Part shown: positions 1 through 19,406 of the stretch, piece after piece
How positions within the stretch are numbered: the stretch's first letter is position 1
Layout of the letters: each line of letters begins with the position of its first letter
From: Brugia malayi
Taxonomy: Eukaryota > Nematoda > Chromadorea > Rhabditida > Onchocercidae
Assembly: GCF_000002995.4 (NCBI RefSeq)
Contig: NW_025062476.1
Span: 5,569,001-5,633,000, forward strand
Reading direction: 5' to 3'
DNA length: 64,000 nt
Notes under the pieces: generated by a model
Seen by the model: only the letters and a program-made list of their open reading frames with translations
Told to the model about the DNA's origin: nothing
The model's database searches: none
Program-made: the position numbers and the translations under genes

Positions 1-116
1 ACTACATCAACGGTGTCTTTTTCAACTGCCGCTCTCAAGACAAGACGACCGATGCGACCAAATCTGAATTTGAGAAAGATTTTCAACAAAGACTGGCAAA
101 GTTCAGGGATTCTTAA
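1..116 (+). CDS. 3' end of an unrecognised protein-coding gene
   Basis: An open frame enters from the left edge (first full codon at 3) and ends at TAA 114-116, giving 37 residues that begin YINGVFFNC and end LAKFRDS. The composition (basic and acidic helix, few runs) looks coding rather than random, and the sequence after the stop turns AT-rich. Only the last piece is visible, so no family can be named. The rest of the gene lies to the left on the plus strand. Confidence 0.5.
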   Translation, partial: YINGVFFNCRSQDKTTDATKSEFEKDFQQRLAKFRDS

Positions 117-1461
117 AGTAAGGAAACATCTCAATTCCTCCAAAATCAGCTTTATAGTATTTAATTTAAATATGACTAAATAGATTATAACCAGCTTACC
201 CATTGATTCCAACCTTTGGTTTGCTCATAATGAATCGATGAAAATGCCTCGGAAGAATGTGTAAAGCAGAGCTGATATGGAGTAACAGCGTTAAATTTTT
301 CTTTTTTTTTAAAAAAAAATTAGTTGATAAATACAAACACAACGCACAAATACGATGAAAAAAACCAACATAACACCGGTTGTATTTTTTTGCCTCAACA
401 TAATTATATTACTCTTGCATCTCCTTCAAGTATGAAAAATAAGTTGTTTAAAACAACTTCGCTGTCTGAATTAAACTACTTATCTTACATTGTTGTCATT
501 CAGAAAAGAAAGACTATAGAAGTCTAAGTATAGCGTCGAGTTTCTTATGTATCATATAGATAATTAAAGCTAAACAGAAGAAAACAATCAGGTGATAGCA
601 CTAGCAAAACCTTTGAAATAACAAAAATTCTTGAACAGCTGCCGCTCAGTTTTCAAGATGACACCATCAAATATCTTTGAATGAAATACTTATACAGTGC
701 AGTGTAATACTAAGCTAATTATTATGCAAATTAATTGTTCACCGTAAAGGGTGACATGGAGGGAAGGTCACTGTGAAGTTGCTATAGAACGATCCAATCA
801 GTGATGTGATGTAATCTTTGATCCGATCATACTAATTTCTCTATTTCTTTACTACAAATCGTTAGAATATAGCACGACTTGCAACTGTAATCAATCATTT
901 GCATTTACATACTGCAAAGGTCAACCATCACCAACAGACATTGAAAATAATGTGAAGAATGAATCAATTCCCGTTTCTAATTCAAAAAAAAAAGAACCCA
1001 TTAGTATGAAACTTCGCCATAAAAAAATTTTTTTTTCACTCTTAACGCACAAAACACACTAAACCATTCACTCCAGAAGAACTGTGAACAGTGAATGTGA
1101 ATGTTAACATTAACGACGTCAACGACAACAATTTTAGTTCATGGACCAATTAAAACAATATTAACGTATGTCATACCTATATAACATAGACCTTAATACC
1201 ATACAGGTGATAGGCAATTTAATTATTTAAATGAAGTTTTTGTTAAATCAATCACTAAGCGTTGACAAATGCAAAAAGATAAATGTATCTGATCCATCTG
1301 ATAAGATATCACTTGGTGACAACAACAACCCACAACCAAGCAACAACTACAGCTCACATCGCTCACTGATTTTACCCTTCAAGCAACTAAATGCCCAACA
1401 ATACTGCTCGGGCGCGATGGATCGATCCGCACTTGCACCACCGCTGGGCGCATCTATCCTT

Positions 1462-1476
1462 CACACATACATACAT

Positions 1477-1510
<34 letters not shown>
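1462..1510. repeat. CATA/CA/TA compound microsatellite
   Basis: CATA units pass into (CA)n and then (TA)n. CA-rich degenerate repeat continues in patches to about 1900. Confidence 0.85.
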
Positions 1511-2321
1511 CGCACTTTTAATATTCCTGTATGACACACACACAGTTTTAGATACACTTCAGTGTAGGCAGACAAAATACATACATACCCAAGCGGACAC
1601 ATGCAGACAGACACACGTAGAAACACACACAGACACAGACATACATGCAGATCACTTGTGCATTGCGTTCCTATGCAATACACATATATATTACATACAC
1701 ACATTCATTTGAAGTGAACAGACGAACATACACAGACATATTGCACCTAACAGTCTGTATTATTGGAATGTGATGGTTGAGTGGGGAGAATTACGAATGA
1801 GAAGGACTTTCTGTTAGAGGTGACAGTTGCAACAGTCTTGCATTGCACTTGACAAGGATGCACACAGACACACACATACACGGACATACACGAACGTTTA
1901 TACAATCCAAGAGGAAAGTAGAGGGACAAGGAGACAGGGAGAGAGAGGAGCAGAGATAGCACATCGGTCGTTTTTTATTGATTAATGAAGAACGGCTGAT
2001 TTGATCTTAAAAATTGCTGCACACTCATGTTAATTGCTTACCTCTTAATTTGCCCCAGGCCTTTCTTTCAGTATAAAATTTGAGAGAGACGGGGGAAGCG
2101 AATCTTACCATCACGTCACGTCACACACACACACCTACATACATAGTTGACAACGAATTATATTTGAAAAGGAAGGTCAGTAAAAGGTCAATCGAGAAAT
2201 AATAGAATTCAATGCTCAATCCTATCATGCTTTCCCAATCCATTCAAATTTCATTTGTTGAGAGCGAAAATATTTTGTTCATTTCATAAATAAGCAAAGT
2301 ACAATAAAAGTACGAATAGAC

Positions 2322-2380
2322 AGGCAGACAGACAGACGGATAGACACGACAGACACACACACATATATATATATATATAA
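2322..2380. repeat. CAGA/CA/TA compound microsatellite
   Basis: CAGA units run into (CA)n then (TA)n. A smaller CA-rich patch sits at about 2112-2145. Confidence 0.8.
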
Positions 2381-3063
2381 TGTACTTCTGAATTCAATTC
2401 AACCTTTTACGTCTATGTTCACGTACGTCTAATATACAATTTGTTGTTGTACAGAATGCATACATCATTCTTCGCTTATTATTATAAAAAAGAAAGAGAA
2501 AAGAAGAAACACATACATGTGCACCGTCCGTTAAAAGAGACTAAACAACTAATTGAGTACCTCGCGAACGTCCCGAGAAATCTCGGAGAATTTGGCACTA
2601 ACGTGTCATTTCATCTTGGTTACTTTTCCTTTCACTTCCTAAATGCGACAAATTGAAACTAAAAGAGAGTAAATCTCCTCCCATTTCTTTTTCTCCCTTT
2701 TCTTCTCTCATCTCTGTCGTCTCTCACTGATCTTCTCAATCCTTGCCCTCCCTCTCTCCAGTTAAGTATTATTAATGCATACTATTTGTACGTCTCTTTG
2801 ATCTTCTTTTTTGTTCACTTTCGTTTTTTTTTCTTTGCATACCAATTTCTCCTATTTACAATTTTATCTCTTTTAGTACCGCATGATGTGTCTAACCCTC
2901 TCTCTAAGCATACTCTATTCTCCCATGCAATTCGAATGCAAATTTCTTTTACTTTTTTCGAAATAGATGAAGTCATTATCATAAGAATAACGGTTATAAC
3001 AGCGTTAAGTCAAGTTTAGTTGTAGGGGCGTATGCGTGACTTAGGCGTTACGTGTGGTTTGTT

Positions 3064-9357
<6,294 letters not shown>

Positions 9358-12213
9358 TGAAAAACGTTATTACGAGCATTTTCTCTTCCTTATTCATATT
9401 ATTTATTGTATCTAATGCTTTCCGATGCTTTGTTTACAGCTACCTAAATAACTAGTGATGATGCTGAATGATGCTAGATATTATTAACTGCAGATAGGAG
9501 AATAGGTAAATTAAAATATATGAAACTAAGGTGGCTTTTTTCTGATCGGTTTATTCGTTAGTCTGTATGCTGAATATTCTGCTCTTTGAAATTTAATGCG
9601 GGTGCTTAGGTTGTAGCATCCTTTATCATGCAATAATGCATACCGTTAATCGATAGTTATGAAATACATTATGATCTTAATTACAGCTCCTTGAAGTTTT
9701 GGTTTTTCTTAATTGTTTTTGATTCTATAAACTTGCAATCGAATTGATTTTATCGAGTAAAGCTGTCTAAAGAAAATGAAAAAATGAAGGAATTAAATGG
9801 ATATCTTTTGTGTATTGCAGCTAATCTTAGGTACAATTTGTTATTTGCAGCTTATAAATTGTCAGTTTTGATGTGTTGCGGTTTTAATATTATTCGATCG
9901 ATCAAACTTTGTAGATTTCATTCCCGTTTTTTTTTTTTGTTTTATAAATACTATTATATGCAGTCTATTGCTATGAATTTGGATCAGTCCAATATGTTTG
10001 TTTATTTTCTGTTCCTATTTTTGGCCAAGTCACTTCCATATTTGTTGCTTGATCAATTTTAATACTTCTTTCTATGATATTAAAAAAGGATTTACTAGCT
10101 TTTTGGCATCATAGAAAAAAAAGAACAAAATAAACACTTTGCTTCATCACTATTTGTTTTTATTTTTTAGAAAACTATGTCATTCGGAAATGTGTGTTAT
10201 TCATTTGCATGTTTGCAGTGTTATTAATGAAGTTTTGTTTTTAATTGATAAGAATTGTTTATTTAGCTATGATTTTTGCTTTTAGTTGAATTGCAGTAAT
10301 TTGAGGTCATCATGTATATTTGGTGAAGTTGTATGATGTTGGTATTTATACTTATTTTATTGCTGCAACTATAATTATTGTTATTGCTACAACTATTATT
10401 ATTCTTAGGATTGCTAAGATGTTTGATTAACTAGGCATTTTTTTTTTACTCTTATAAGAAAGTTCGATCTTTGTTGTATTGAATTTATAGTTTTATTTTT
10501 CTTTTTGCTGTAGACAGTTTGAATGGAATTACTTTATCTGTAAAAAATTTAGTTTCGAATTTTATTTGACATATATATATATATATTGTAGTTTAATTAT
10601 TGTTCTATTGATCAAATTAATGATGGATTATTGCAATGGAATAAATTTCAGCCAAACCAAGAAAGAATACCTAGAAGGTGATTAGCTAGCTGCGCTTCAT
10701 ATATGTTTTTTGATAAACAACATTTAACTTATTTTGAAAATTTTGGAAAAATTGGTAGGATTTTTTTATTCTTAGCAAAGATTCAAATTTTGTGTTTTTA
10801 ATTCATTTAATTTATTTCTAATTGTTAAAAATTTTAAATGAATGAAAATTTTTAGAGATGCATATTTTTCGATTTGCTATATATATATATATTACTTTCG
10901 ATTTTGGTAAAAAATGAAGTAAAATAAATGCGAAAAGTCTATGAGGAGACTTTTTTTCCAGTACCAATTCGGGAAACCTTAGAGTTTTGCAGCTGTCCGC
11001 ATGAATTCAAAAAATTAGGAACATCTGGAAGGCAATCAGGAAAATATATGTGCTTAAAATTTAAACCACGAAAAGCCTAAAAAATTTTCAGTGCTTGAAA
11101 TGGTAGTGTTTGCCTAGTGCAACAATGGGTAGGCAAGTTGCCGTCTATTCTGTCATATTTCTGCCCTGCAACATTGCGTGTACAAAATCTCAGAGCAGAA
11201 CAAAGTTTAATGAAATGTTTTCATTTATTAATGGAATGACTTAACGGTTACACAATATTCTCTTGTAAACATTTTTTAATGAAATGCTATAATCCGGTAG
11301 TTATGTTGGAAATGAGACATCAATAAACTGATGACTCTAGAAATGAAGTAGAATTGATCATTGATTGTAAAGCTCACAGCGAGTGGTACAGTTTCTAATG
11401 CAATTTCCTGATTTGCAAAGAAAGGAATAAAAAGCTTAAGGCATGAATAAGTGAATGGGTTCCAATTTTCACAGATAAGCTTAAAATTTGAGAATTGTTG
11501 AGGCCGGAAATATTCGAAAAATTACAAAGTTTTGCACTTCCCAATATTTGAAATACCACACACCATCTTCTAAAAATGCATTATGCAATTGATGCTTATC
11601 ATTCTTTGTTGAATTGTAGTAGGTAACTAAAGGTTAAACAAGGTGGGTCACTGTATTCTGTTACGCATCCATTATTTCTAGGTCATCATTCTCAATTAAT
11701 TGCCTATTCTAGTGCTTGATAAAATTTTGAAATAGTCGTGCAAGTTATATTTTAAAAAAAAAAGTGCTCGGGACTTTATTAATTTTGAAAGTTATTTTTT
11801 GGAAAATACGAATTATAATGTAAAAAAAAAACAATCTAAGCATTAATATATTTTGTTTTTGTGAAAAAATAGTTTAAAAAATTGTGACTGGTATTTACCA
11901 TCTTCAATCATCATTCTTTTATTACATTGTAATATTGAAGCATTACTAAAATTAGAAACTTTGATGTGAAAACAAGTTGTACTTTCGAATATTTCATCAC
12001 AATTTTATATTAGAAAGGAAATTTAGCAGTGATATTAAAGGTGTTCACTAAAAGGTAACTCATAAATTCCACAAAGATTTAAAGTTGATCATTTTGACTA
12101 CATCTTTTCTGATTAATCATTAAAGAAAAGTTGCATTCACACATAAATTTCAATTCAATATGAGATATTTTGAAAAGGCAATGGTTGAAGATAAAATGGC
12201 ACCGGTTTGCGCC

Positions 12214-12264
<51 letters not shown>

Positions 12265-12395
12265 GTTTTATAATTTATATTCTTTGAAATTTAATTTACA
12301 ATTTTCAATTTTTTTTTTATTTAAACAGAAAAAAAGGAAGTAAAGATTCAAATACAAAGTCCTGTGAAATCAAAATAATAATACAAATAACAATA
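9358..12395. other. Non-coding AT-rich spacer
   Basis: The 3' UTR of the BTBD10-type gene and about 3 kb of AT-rich DNA. Short (TA)n runs occur near 10570 and 10880. Open frames such as 9784-10062 have poor, Phe/Tyr/Leu-rich composition and no usable splice context, so I see no gene. Confidence 0.5.
12218..12260. repeat. (TA)n microsatellite
   Basis: About 21 uninterrupted TA units. Confidence 0.9.
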
Positions 12396-12598
12396 CAAAC
12401 CTGTTCGAAAAGGGTATTCTTGCCATCTAATCAATCTGCAGGAATAACTGTAATGAAAAATTGAGATCCATTGGTATTCGGACCTGCATTTGCCATTGAA
12501 ACCATGCAAGGTTATTCGCCTAAGTTTGGGATGAAATTCATCCTTAAAATTTTCACCCCAAATGGATTGACCACCAGTTCCTTTACTGGTAGCCAACC
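12396..12598 (-). pseudogene. Cyclophilin-type peptidyl-prolyl isomerase fragment (PPWD1-like)
   Basis: On the minus strand the translation starts TSKGTGGQSIWGENFKDEFH and then, after a frameshift, continues with VSMANAGPNTNGSQFFITV and LDGKNTLFEQV. These are hallmark cyclophilin motifs: GTGGxSIWG, DEFH, MANAGPNTNGSQFFIT and the Trp-Leu-Asp segment. The long GTGG..SIWG form fits the PPWD1/PPIL group. The frameshift, a TGA where the family has Trp (PAD-W-LD), and the lack of the rest of the domain show a dead fragment. An acceptor-like TTTTAG lies just upstream of the first motif, so this looks like one exon of a former genomic copy. Confidence 0.8.
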
Positions 12599-13361
12599 TA
12601 AAAATATCTGCAGTGAGAAACGAATAAATCTGACATTAGATTAACAAAAAATTAGAGAAAAAAAAAATGATCTATACGGAATAATTTAAAATAGTATTTT
12701 TTTTTTCTGTAATTGTACTGTTTCCAACTATACTGGCTGCAAAAAAAAAAAAAAAAAAACTCGTTACTTTAAAAAAAAATTCAACAAGACTTCCTTATAT
12801 AAATTCTTACCGTAACCGCCTGCCAGTAAAACTTAAGACGAAAATATTGACTGTAAGTTAGAGAATATTTCTTTAATGACAAAAGTAAAAGAGTGATCAT
12901 TGGCGATCACTTGGAATATTCTGGCTACTTTGATGTCATCAAACATTTCTGGAAAATTCCTTTGCTCTACCCTTCTTGTGAAATCATTCACAGGAGGTAT
13001 TACTGACTGAGTAAGTTTTTGGCACGGATTTTGATGTTTTGCTCGTCGTAGTATTCTCTAACTTATATCAATCGACATTTTTCTCTTTTGCATCTTTAAG
13101 GTTTACTGGTTTTTTAAATACGCTTATAAGCCACTCATTTATGTAATAAACATATTTTCATTTAAAATTATGTAAATTATTATTAAAGAGATTATTATTA
13201 AACATTTGTTGGTTTTTTCTTTCTTTCTTCTTTATTATTTATACCTTTGTCCTATGTTCCATTAGTGGCAAAATCGTCTACGGGATCTGTTCCATTTGTT
13301 ATATTTTTGTTTTTCGTTTCTTACAGTTTATTTTCTTATTTAATTTTCAGTATCATTTGTT

Positions 13362-13410
13362 TTCTTAGTGAGGAAGAATGTGAGAAATGGGAGCCTGGTT
13401 GTCATGGCGC
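13362..13410 (+). repeat. Copy 1 of a 49-bp exonic direct repeat
   Basis: Matches 15455-15503 with one G/A difference. Both encode the P4-ATPase-derived LSEEE(C/Y)EKWEPGCHG. Sequence on both sides differs. Confidence 0.85.
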
Positions 13411-14167
13411 TATGCTTTTTACAATACATTGTGGAAAAAAAAATGAATTATATATTCCGGAAATTGCTGCCGTGCTAGGAATTCCAAACTTTTGGCGAAA
13501 CTCCGGTCTTTTTTTTTCTTTAATTTTTGATTTTTATTATAGATTTCTCTCTTAGTGATGACGAAGTTTCTCCTGCTGATGTTCTTGTTTCATTTGTGGC
13601 TTTGTCTCAACGATCACTATTCATTTGGAAGTTGGTCTAGAAAAGTCTCACTTGACGAATGATGACGCTGGCAGTGGAGGTGGTGATGAAAACAACGACG
13701 AGCAAATAATTTCAACTTTAAATGTAGATGTTGAAGATGATGGGTATCTTTTATACCTTGAAGCTTAGTATTCTTTTTTCTTTTTTTTTAAATTTTGAGT
13801 TGTAATGAATTTTTACAACTTTATTCTTGAGCTAATAGTTTTCTTCTGACTCTTCTCAATGAATCATAAGCAGATGTATTACAATGGTCTTTTCATTCGA
13901 TTAACTATGTTGGCTTCCTTTCAGTCTGATCTTCATGTTTTTGTGCAGTTCGTGATCATATAGAATCTCTAGAAAAAGCTCTTCAAGGTTTTGTATTTTA
14001 GAAACAGTGTAGCAAATGGTGATAAAAGACAGCAGAAATCGGAAAATCTGGCTTTATATCGCCACTGGGAAGGTCTAAGTCTAAATTTTGAAAAACAAGC
14101 GGAAAATTTCCAAAAAAGGGTTGAAAGAGGAAAGAGATCGAACAGATGCCGAAATGCGGCAGTTACG
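13362..14167 (+). pseudogene. Broken exon fragments of unidentified origin
   Basis: Several short coding-looking pieces lie in different frames: CGKKNELYIPEIAAVLGI (about 13430-13490), SLSDDEVSPADVLVSFVALS then RSLFIWKL (about 13548-13640, ending in a stop), an acidic Gly/Asn/Asp-rich piece (about 13650-13745), and a coiled-coil-like piece with NFEKQAENFQKR and ERDRTDAEMRQL (about 14080-14165). A 49-bp patch identical but for one base to the P4-ATPase fragment at 15455 sits at the front. The WD-repeat flavour plus coiled coil would suit an N-terminal and middle part of EDC4, whose C-terminus lies at 18913, but I cannot confirm that. Stops and frame changes indicate decay. Confidence 0.45.
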
Positions 14168-14802
14168 TAAGTATTACTATTTCAAATCATTCATACTGAA
14201 ATTTCTATTTCTCTCTCTCTCTCGCCTTGTCTTTCTCTCTCCCCTAGAAATCCATAGTTCAAAAATCTCTTTTAAATAATTCATGTATTTATTAATGTTT
14301 GCGATCAGTTGCTCAAAATGATTATTATGGTAAATTATTTCTATAAATTGAAGATGAACGGGTTGCCAGCTCGCTTTTTTCATTTTTTTTTTTTTTTTTT
14401 TTTTTTTTGACATCGAAGCATTAAATTTTGAACCAATTAACTGATGAAATGTAAAAAATATCGCAAAATTAATAATTGATAATTGAAGTTTTACCATTTG
14501 ATCTTTCTCTAGTGGAAACATAAAAATGAAAAAAATTTAGACAAAAGAATATAATCAAATTTAAGAACTAAAGGATGCAACTTCTCCAATATTAAGTTTA
14601 GAAATAAAGTGGCGGAATTTTTTAAGTATTAACTTTAGAAAAAAAAAACTTAAATTTTCTGAACAGTAAGGTTGGGAAAAAAAATGAAATTTTCTGGATA
14701 GTAAATTTAAAGTAAAAAAATCGAATTTTCCGAAATCGAATTTTCGGGTATCATTTACCTAAAGAAACGGAATTTCCGGTATAATTCGTAATAAATTTTC
14801 AG

Positions 14803-17800
14803 ATGAAAAAGCATTAGTTAAAAGTGCAAAAGATCTCAAATTTATTTTTCATGCACGAACACCACAATGTGTTTATTTTAAAGCTATAATTATTCCTTTT
14901 TTTTTCAATTTGAAAATTTTAATTTATATAAATTTTAAAAATTTTATTAATAAAATTTTGTTAGTTATTGAAATTTTTTTTTGTTAATAGATGGGTAAGC
15001 AAGAGAAGTATGATATATTACATATATTAGAATTTACAAGTAATCGAAAACGAATGGGTGTTATTGTACGATGTCCAGATAGGAAGTTAAAATTATACAT
15101 TAAAAGAGCTGTAAGTTAAATTATTAAATGTTTAATTTTTAATTATTCATTTCTTTCTTCAATTTATATTACATTTTTATTTGTTCATTTTAGGATAATG
15201 ATTAAATTTTAGGATAGCGTTATTTTTCCACGATTAGCGCTAAATTCTGATAAGTATTCAGTTAACAAAACAGCAGAACATTTGGTGTATTTTGCTAATC
15301 TTGGTTTATCTTTCCTGTCTCTCTCTTTTTCTCATAAATTATTATATTTTAAAATTATTTCTATTTGAATAATTTATAATTAAATTAAAACATTAAATTT
15401 AATCAAAAAAAAAGTGAAATTTAGGTTTACGTACGTTGTGCATGGCAATGTGTATTCTTAGTGAGGAAGAATATGAGAAATGGGAGCCTGGTTGTCATGG
15501 CGCAAGTACTGCGCTTGAAAAACGTGAAATGGTGATTGATTGAAGAGGAAGCGGAAAAAATTACAATGCAATAAGTCTAAATTCCGAATAATTTAATTTA
15601 GTTAATTAGTTATTTTGAATAACTAGCTAATTTAACCAATTGTGAATTTATATGATAATAAAATTGAAAAAAATTAGCTCAAATGTAACAATTTTCATTT
15701 TTGTTTGCAATAATTTTATAAATTGCAGAATCTTGAATTACTTGGTCTATTGAAGCTATTGAAGATAAGTTACAGAAGGTGATAAATTCATTATAGTGAT
15801 AAATTCATTTATAAACAATTTTTTTTGATAACAGTTATAATTAAAATTAAATTTACAAATCATTTTTGTAAATTCTACAAGAGGCGAAGAATGTCAGAAA
15901 AAAGACTTATTAATTAATTTTTTTTTATGACGTGATTTTGTTGAAATATATAAATTGATTAACAATTTATTTATATATTTACATTTGTATATTTTGATGA
16001 AAAGAGTTAGCATCAAATGCACTGGTTTTAAAAAAAGAAAAGTGATAGTATATTGGATTTTTAATGAAGTAATTAGAAATCTAAAATGATTAAATTTAGA
16101 AAATATCAGGAAGACAATTGCAAGGTGTCAAGAAAACAGTCGAACATTTGACTGAAGGTGGTATTGTAGTTTGGGATTTTAACAGGTGATAAATTAGAAA
16201 TAGCACAAAGTATTGGCTATTCATGTGGTTTAAATTGATCCATTCACACCCATTTTGGTATATTTCGAGTTATTTAATTTTATTTTAATGTTGAAAATTT
16301 CATTCTCAACAAAAATTGTAAATAAATTTATTAAATTTAAGTAAATTCAAATTGTAAATAAACTATTGATAAATCAATGAATGAAATTTTTTTCACTTAC
16401 AAATTTATCATATGAAATTAATATTATTATTTAAGCAAAAAAAAAGATTAAATTATTATTTAAATATTACAAAGAGCAATTCAATTTGATTATTTAGGTA
16501 CTTGGCGAAAAAAATGCCGAAGAAACAGCTAACAAAATTAACATATATCTTGATAATTTTGCAAATAAAAAAAATTAAAATTTCATTAATTGTTAGTGGC
16601 GAGGTATGTTACAATGTAAAAATTATTCAGTTTAAAAAATACAAAAATGAAATTTTTTTTCTTCATTTATTCTATTTAATTTTTTATTTGATTTTTTTTT
16701 AAAATTTTTGCTACTTAATTTTTTAACATACATTATGATTTATGGTAGAAAAGTAGGATGAAAATGAGAATAAACATAAAGAATTTTAAAAAATTTCGAA
16801 AAAAAAAAAGTGTACACAAATAAAATCGTTTCAGTTTGAAAGGAAAAAATAATAATTTCAACTATTTAATAAATATATTATCAATGTAATTAATTTACAG
16901 AGTCTTAATCATGCTTTAATGAAGCAATATAAAATGCAATTTTTACACCTGGCTTCTTTATTATCAACGGTTATTTGTTGTCGTTGTTCACCGCATCACC
17001 GCAAAAGGCCTCTGTTGTAAAAGCATTAAAAAATTGGTCCGATGGTACGGTACTAGCAATTGGCGATGGTGCTAATGATGTAGCAATGATACAGGTGAAT
17101 AATTAACAATTAGTTTTTTAATATGATAAAAGCATGCAGAGAAATTTATGAAAATTTTTCAAAATTTATTCTAATCAATAAAATATTAATAATGAAATTA
17201 TTTAAAAGTTTATAAAATTTTTTTTATGTTTTTTTTTTTTTTTATTTTACTTTATTTGTAGTAGTATTTTTATTGTAGGAAGCTGATATTGGTGTTGGAA
17301 TAAGTGGTGAAGAAGGTTTGCAAGCATCACTTGCAGCTGATTACTCTATTGCACAGGTTTCTCGTGTTTGCTTTTTATCATGATTATCTATCTCTACCAT
17401 AATTATCCATCGTAATCAATTGTTATTAACTATAACAGTTTGATATGATGATATTTCAAAAATATATTATAAAAATTTTCATATGTTTGAAATTTTTTCT
17501 TTAAAAAAGAAAATAATAATCGCTTATTTTTGAAATTTAGACTAACTGAATTAATTAATAGTTCTATTACTTTTACTAAATAATTTTAGTAAATGATTTT
17601 TTTTTTCTTTACTAAATTTTACTAAACAATTTTTTACTACCTAAAAAAATTTTTTTTAGGTTAGGAAATGAAATAAAACTTTTCAATCCAAATTGTGCTT
17701 TTGCGTTTTTAGTTTCGATTTCTGGAACGTCTTGTATTTGTTCATGGAGCTATTAATTATCATCGTATCACAAAAACCATTTTATACTTTTTTTACAAAA

Positions 17801-18123
17801 ATATTGTTCAAACTCTAACAATGGTGAAGTGTCTATTTCATTAGTAATAAATAAGTAATAAAATTTTTAATGGTAATTAAAAATTTTGCTATTTTTACTA
17901 AGTGATAGAGTTGCTTTTGAAAGTAATTGATTAATTTATTAAAATTTTGCAGTTCTTTTATGAATTTCATACATTATTTGTTGATGCGGCAATAATGGAT
18001 AGTTGGTCGCTGGTAATGTTTAATAAATTTTTACTAGTTGGCCATCTTTGGCAGTTGGTATTTGGGATCGATTATTCCCATTTGAAATGATGATCGATTA
18101 TCCAGCACTTTATCATTTATCAC
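14803..18123 (+). pseudogene. P4-type ATPase (phospholipid flippase) pseudogene, C-terminal half
   Basis: Ordered fragments cover the nucleotide-binding domain to the first C-terminal membrane helices: EKALVKSAKDLKFIF (14803-14890); YDILHILEFTSNRKRM (14991-15110); 15213-15303; GLRTLCMAMC and STALEKREM (15425 on); then IEEEAEKI only after a one-base shift near 15541; IEAIEDKLQK (about 15750); TVEHLTEGGIVVW and, shifted, ILTGDKLEIAQSIGYSC (16103-16235); AVICCRCSP (16965); LAIGDGANDVAMIQ (hinge motif, 17050-17095); EADIGVGISGEEGLQAS (17280-17357); [19 protein letters not shown] (17712-17828); FFYEFHTLFVDAA (17952) followed by a further shift. Intron positions persist, so it derives from a genomic copy. 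At least four frameshifts, and no sign here of the N-terminal half or the DKTGT phosphorylation site. Flippases move aminophospholipids between bilayer leaflets; this copy cannot make one. Confidence 0.85.
15455..15503 (+). repeat. Copy 2 of a 49-bp exonic direct repeat
   Basis: This copy sits in its natural P4-ATPase context (GLRTLC upstream, STALEKRE downstream), so it is the likely source of the copy at 13362-13410. Confidence 0.85.
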
Positions 18124-18912
18124 AGAATAGTGAAGGATTTTCGCTTAAAGTATAACTTTTTTACTCAAAATTTCAATTTTTTTTTTCAATTTGTTTTTAA
18201 ATTTTTGAAAATTTATTCTTCATTTTTACTGAAATTTTTAGAATTACTGGAAAATCCAATATCATTTACATACTTAGATAACTTTGTCAAACTTTTCACT
18301 AATTTATATAAGTACTTAAAAAGTTTACCTGACAACTATATATGTCGCGAATTATAATTTCGCGAAAAACTTTTAACTGTCACGAAATATTTAAATTATT
18401 ATATCCAAAACTAACAAATTCCTCTTATCTAATTCCTAAATCTAATTTACATTTACAAAATTCATCTCACACCAAATGATTCAATTTCCGAATATTTTTG
18501 CATTTGTAATTCAGCTATGACTCATACTAATCTATTTCCTGCTTTCATACAATAAAACTAATCTTGTTAAATAGCGATAAGATGTGATAAAAATAATTAA
18601 CACCTGCAAAACTGTTTAGGGAAATCATTACATTGTTAACAATCTTGTTTTTTCATCCATAGAAATTCTTCCATCTAATTTCCATTCATTAAATCAGTCT
18701 TATATATAAACCAACCAATCCTTCTATAACCATCATTTGCTTTATGTGGTATTAGGATGCGTCTAATACTTTATAATTTCGTATTATTTCACCATTTTTA
18801 TATTATTGCATTTTATATAGTTTACGTGTTTGTTAATCGGTGTAGCATCCGTACGATATGTATAAAGCGCTATTATTTGCCTCATGTTAAATAAAGGTTT
18901 AATTACCCAAGT
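18124..18912. other. Non-coding spacer between two pseudogenes
   Basis: AT-rich sequence without a convincing exon. The open frame 18130-18357 is Phe/Leu-rich and continues the decayed ATPase tail by chance. Confidence 0.4.
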
Positions 18913-19406
18913 TTGAGGTTTATTAATCTTCCTACTGTATTGCAACAATTCGAATATCAACCAACAGACAACCTTTCACGACAATATATGCTCAATTTTG
19001 GAGCTCTAATGTTCGTTTGTAACAGTGTAGATCCAGATATAATTACCAGTGTCGAGCAGCCTATTCCGCAAAATATTTTGTTATGTCTGTTGAATCAGTT
19101 GGCAACAAAACTGGATGAAGAAACGGATCTCAAATTTAGGTGCGGCATTTATTTTTTCATATAAGAGATCCTCGCTTACTTTTCGTGCTAGGAAAATAGT
19201 TGTGTGTTAAACGATTAAAATCTTGAGAAATGTACAGTTACTCACAGCTGATTTGCCAATTCCATAGTTACTATTTGATTTTTTCCAAATTTTTACAGAT
19301 ATATCGAAAATGTGTTAATGGTATAGGGATCCTACCACTGCTGGTAGCTACCGCCATGTTTTAAATCGATTACAAACATGTTTAACAGGTGAACCAGGAG
19401 AATAAT
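18913..19406 (+). pseudogene. EDC4 (Ge-1) C-terminal fragment, frameshifted
   Basis: The first exon (about 18913-19138) encodes LMFVCNSVDPDIITSVEQ, then QNILLCLLNQLA and LDEETDLKF. This matches the end of enhancer of mRNA decapping 4 (VDP...F...QPVLLSLIQQLA....TDLKL). The next exon (from 19299, after a TTTACAG acceptor) gives YIENVLMV, then a stop; DPTTAGSYRHVLNRLQTCL follows only in another frame. EDC4 is a scaffold of the mRNA decapping complex in P-bodies. One frameshift, with no sure N-terminal part in place, makes this a pseudogene, unless the shift is a sequencing error. Confidence 0.75.

Larger units (their letters stand above)
117..3063. other. Intergenic region, probable BTBD10-type gene promoter side
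   Basis: No supportable exon was found in these 2.9 kb. The stretch holds several simple repeats, listed separately, and a pyrimidine-rich patch near 2675-2760. Open frames present here (for example around 1231-1521 and 1387-1704 on the minus strand) are made of CA/TA repeat translations and are not treated as genes. Regulatory sequence for the gene starting at 3064 is likely here, but no specific motif can be assigned. Confidence 0.5.

Noticed and set aside
1231..1962. Cys/Val/Tyr-rich frames near the CA/TA repeats
   Set aside because: Produced by translation of microsatellites. No splice sites or conserved motif.
14177..14521. 114-codon minus-strand frame
   Set aside because: It contains a poly-A run giving poly-Lys and overlaps the pseudogene region. 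No homology recognised.
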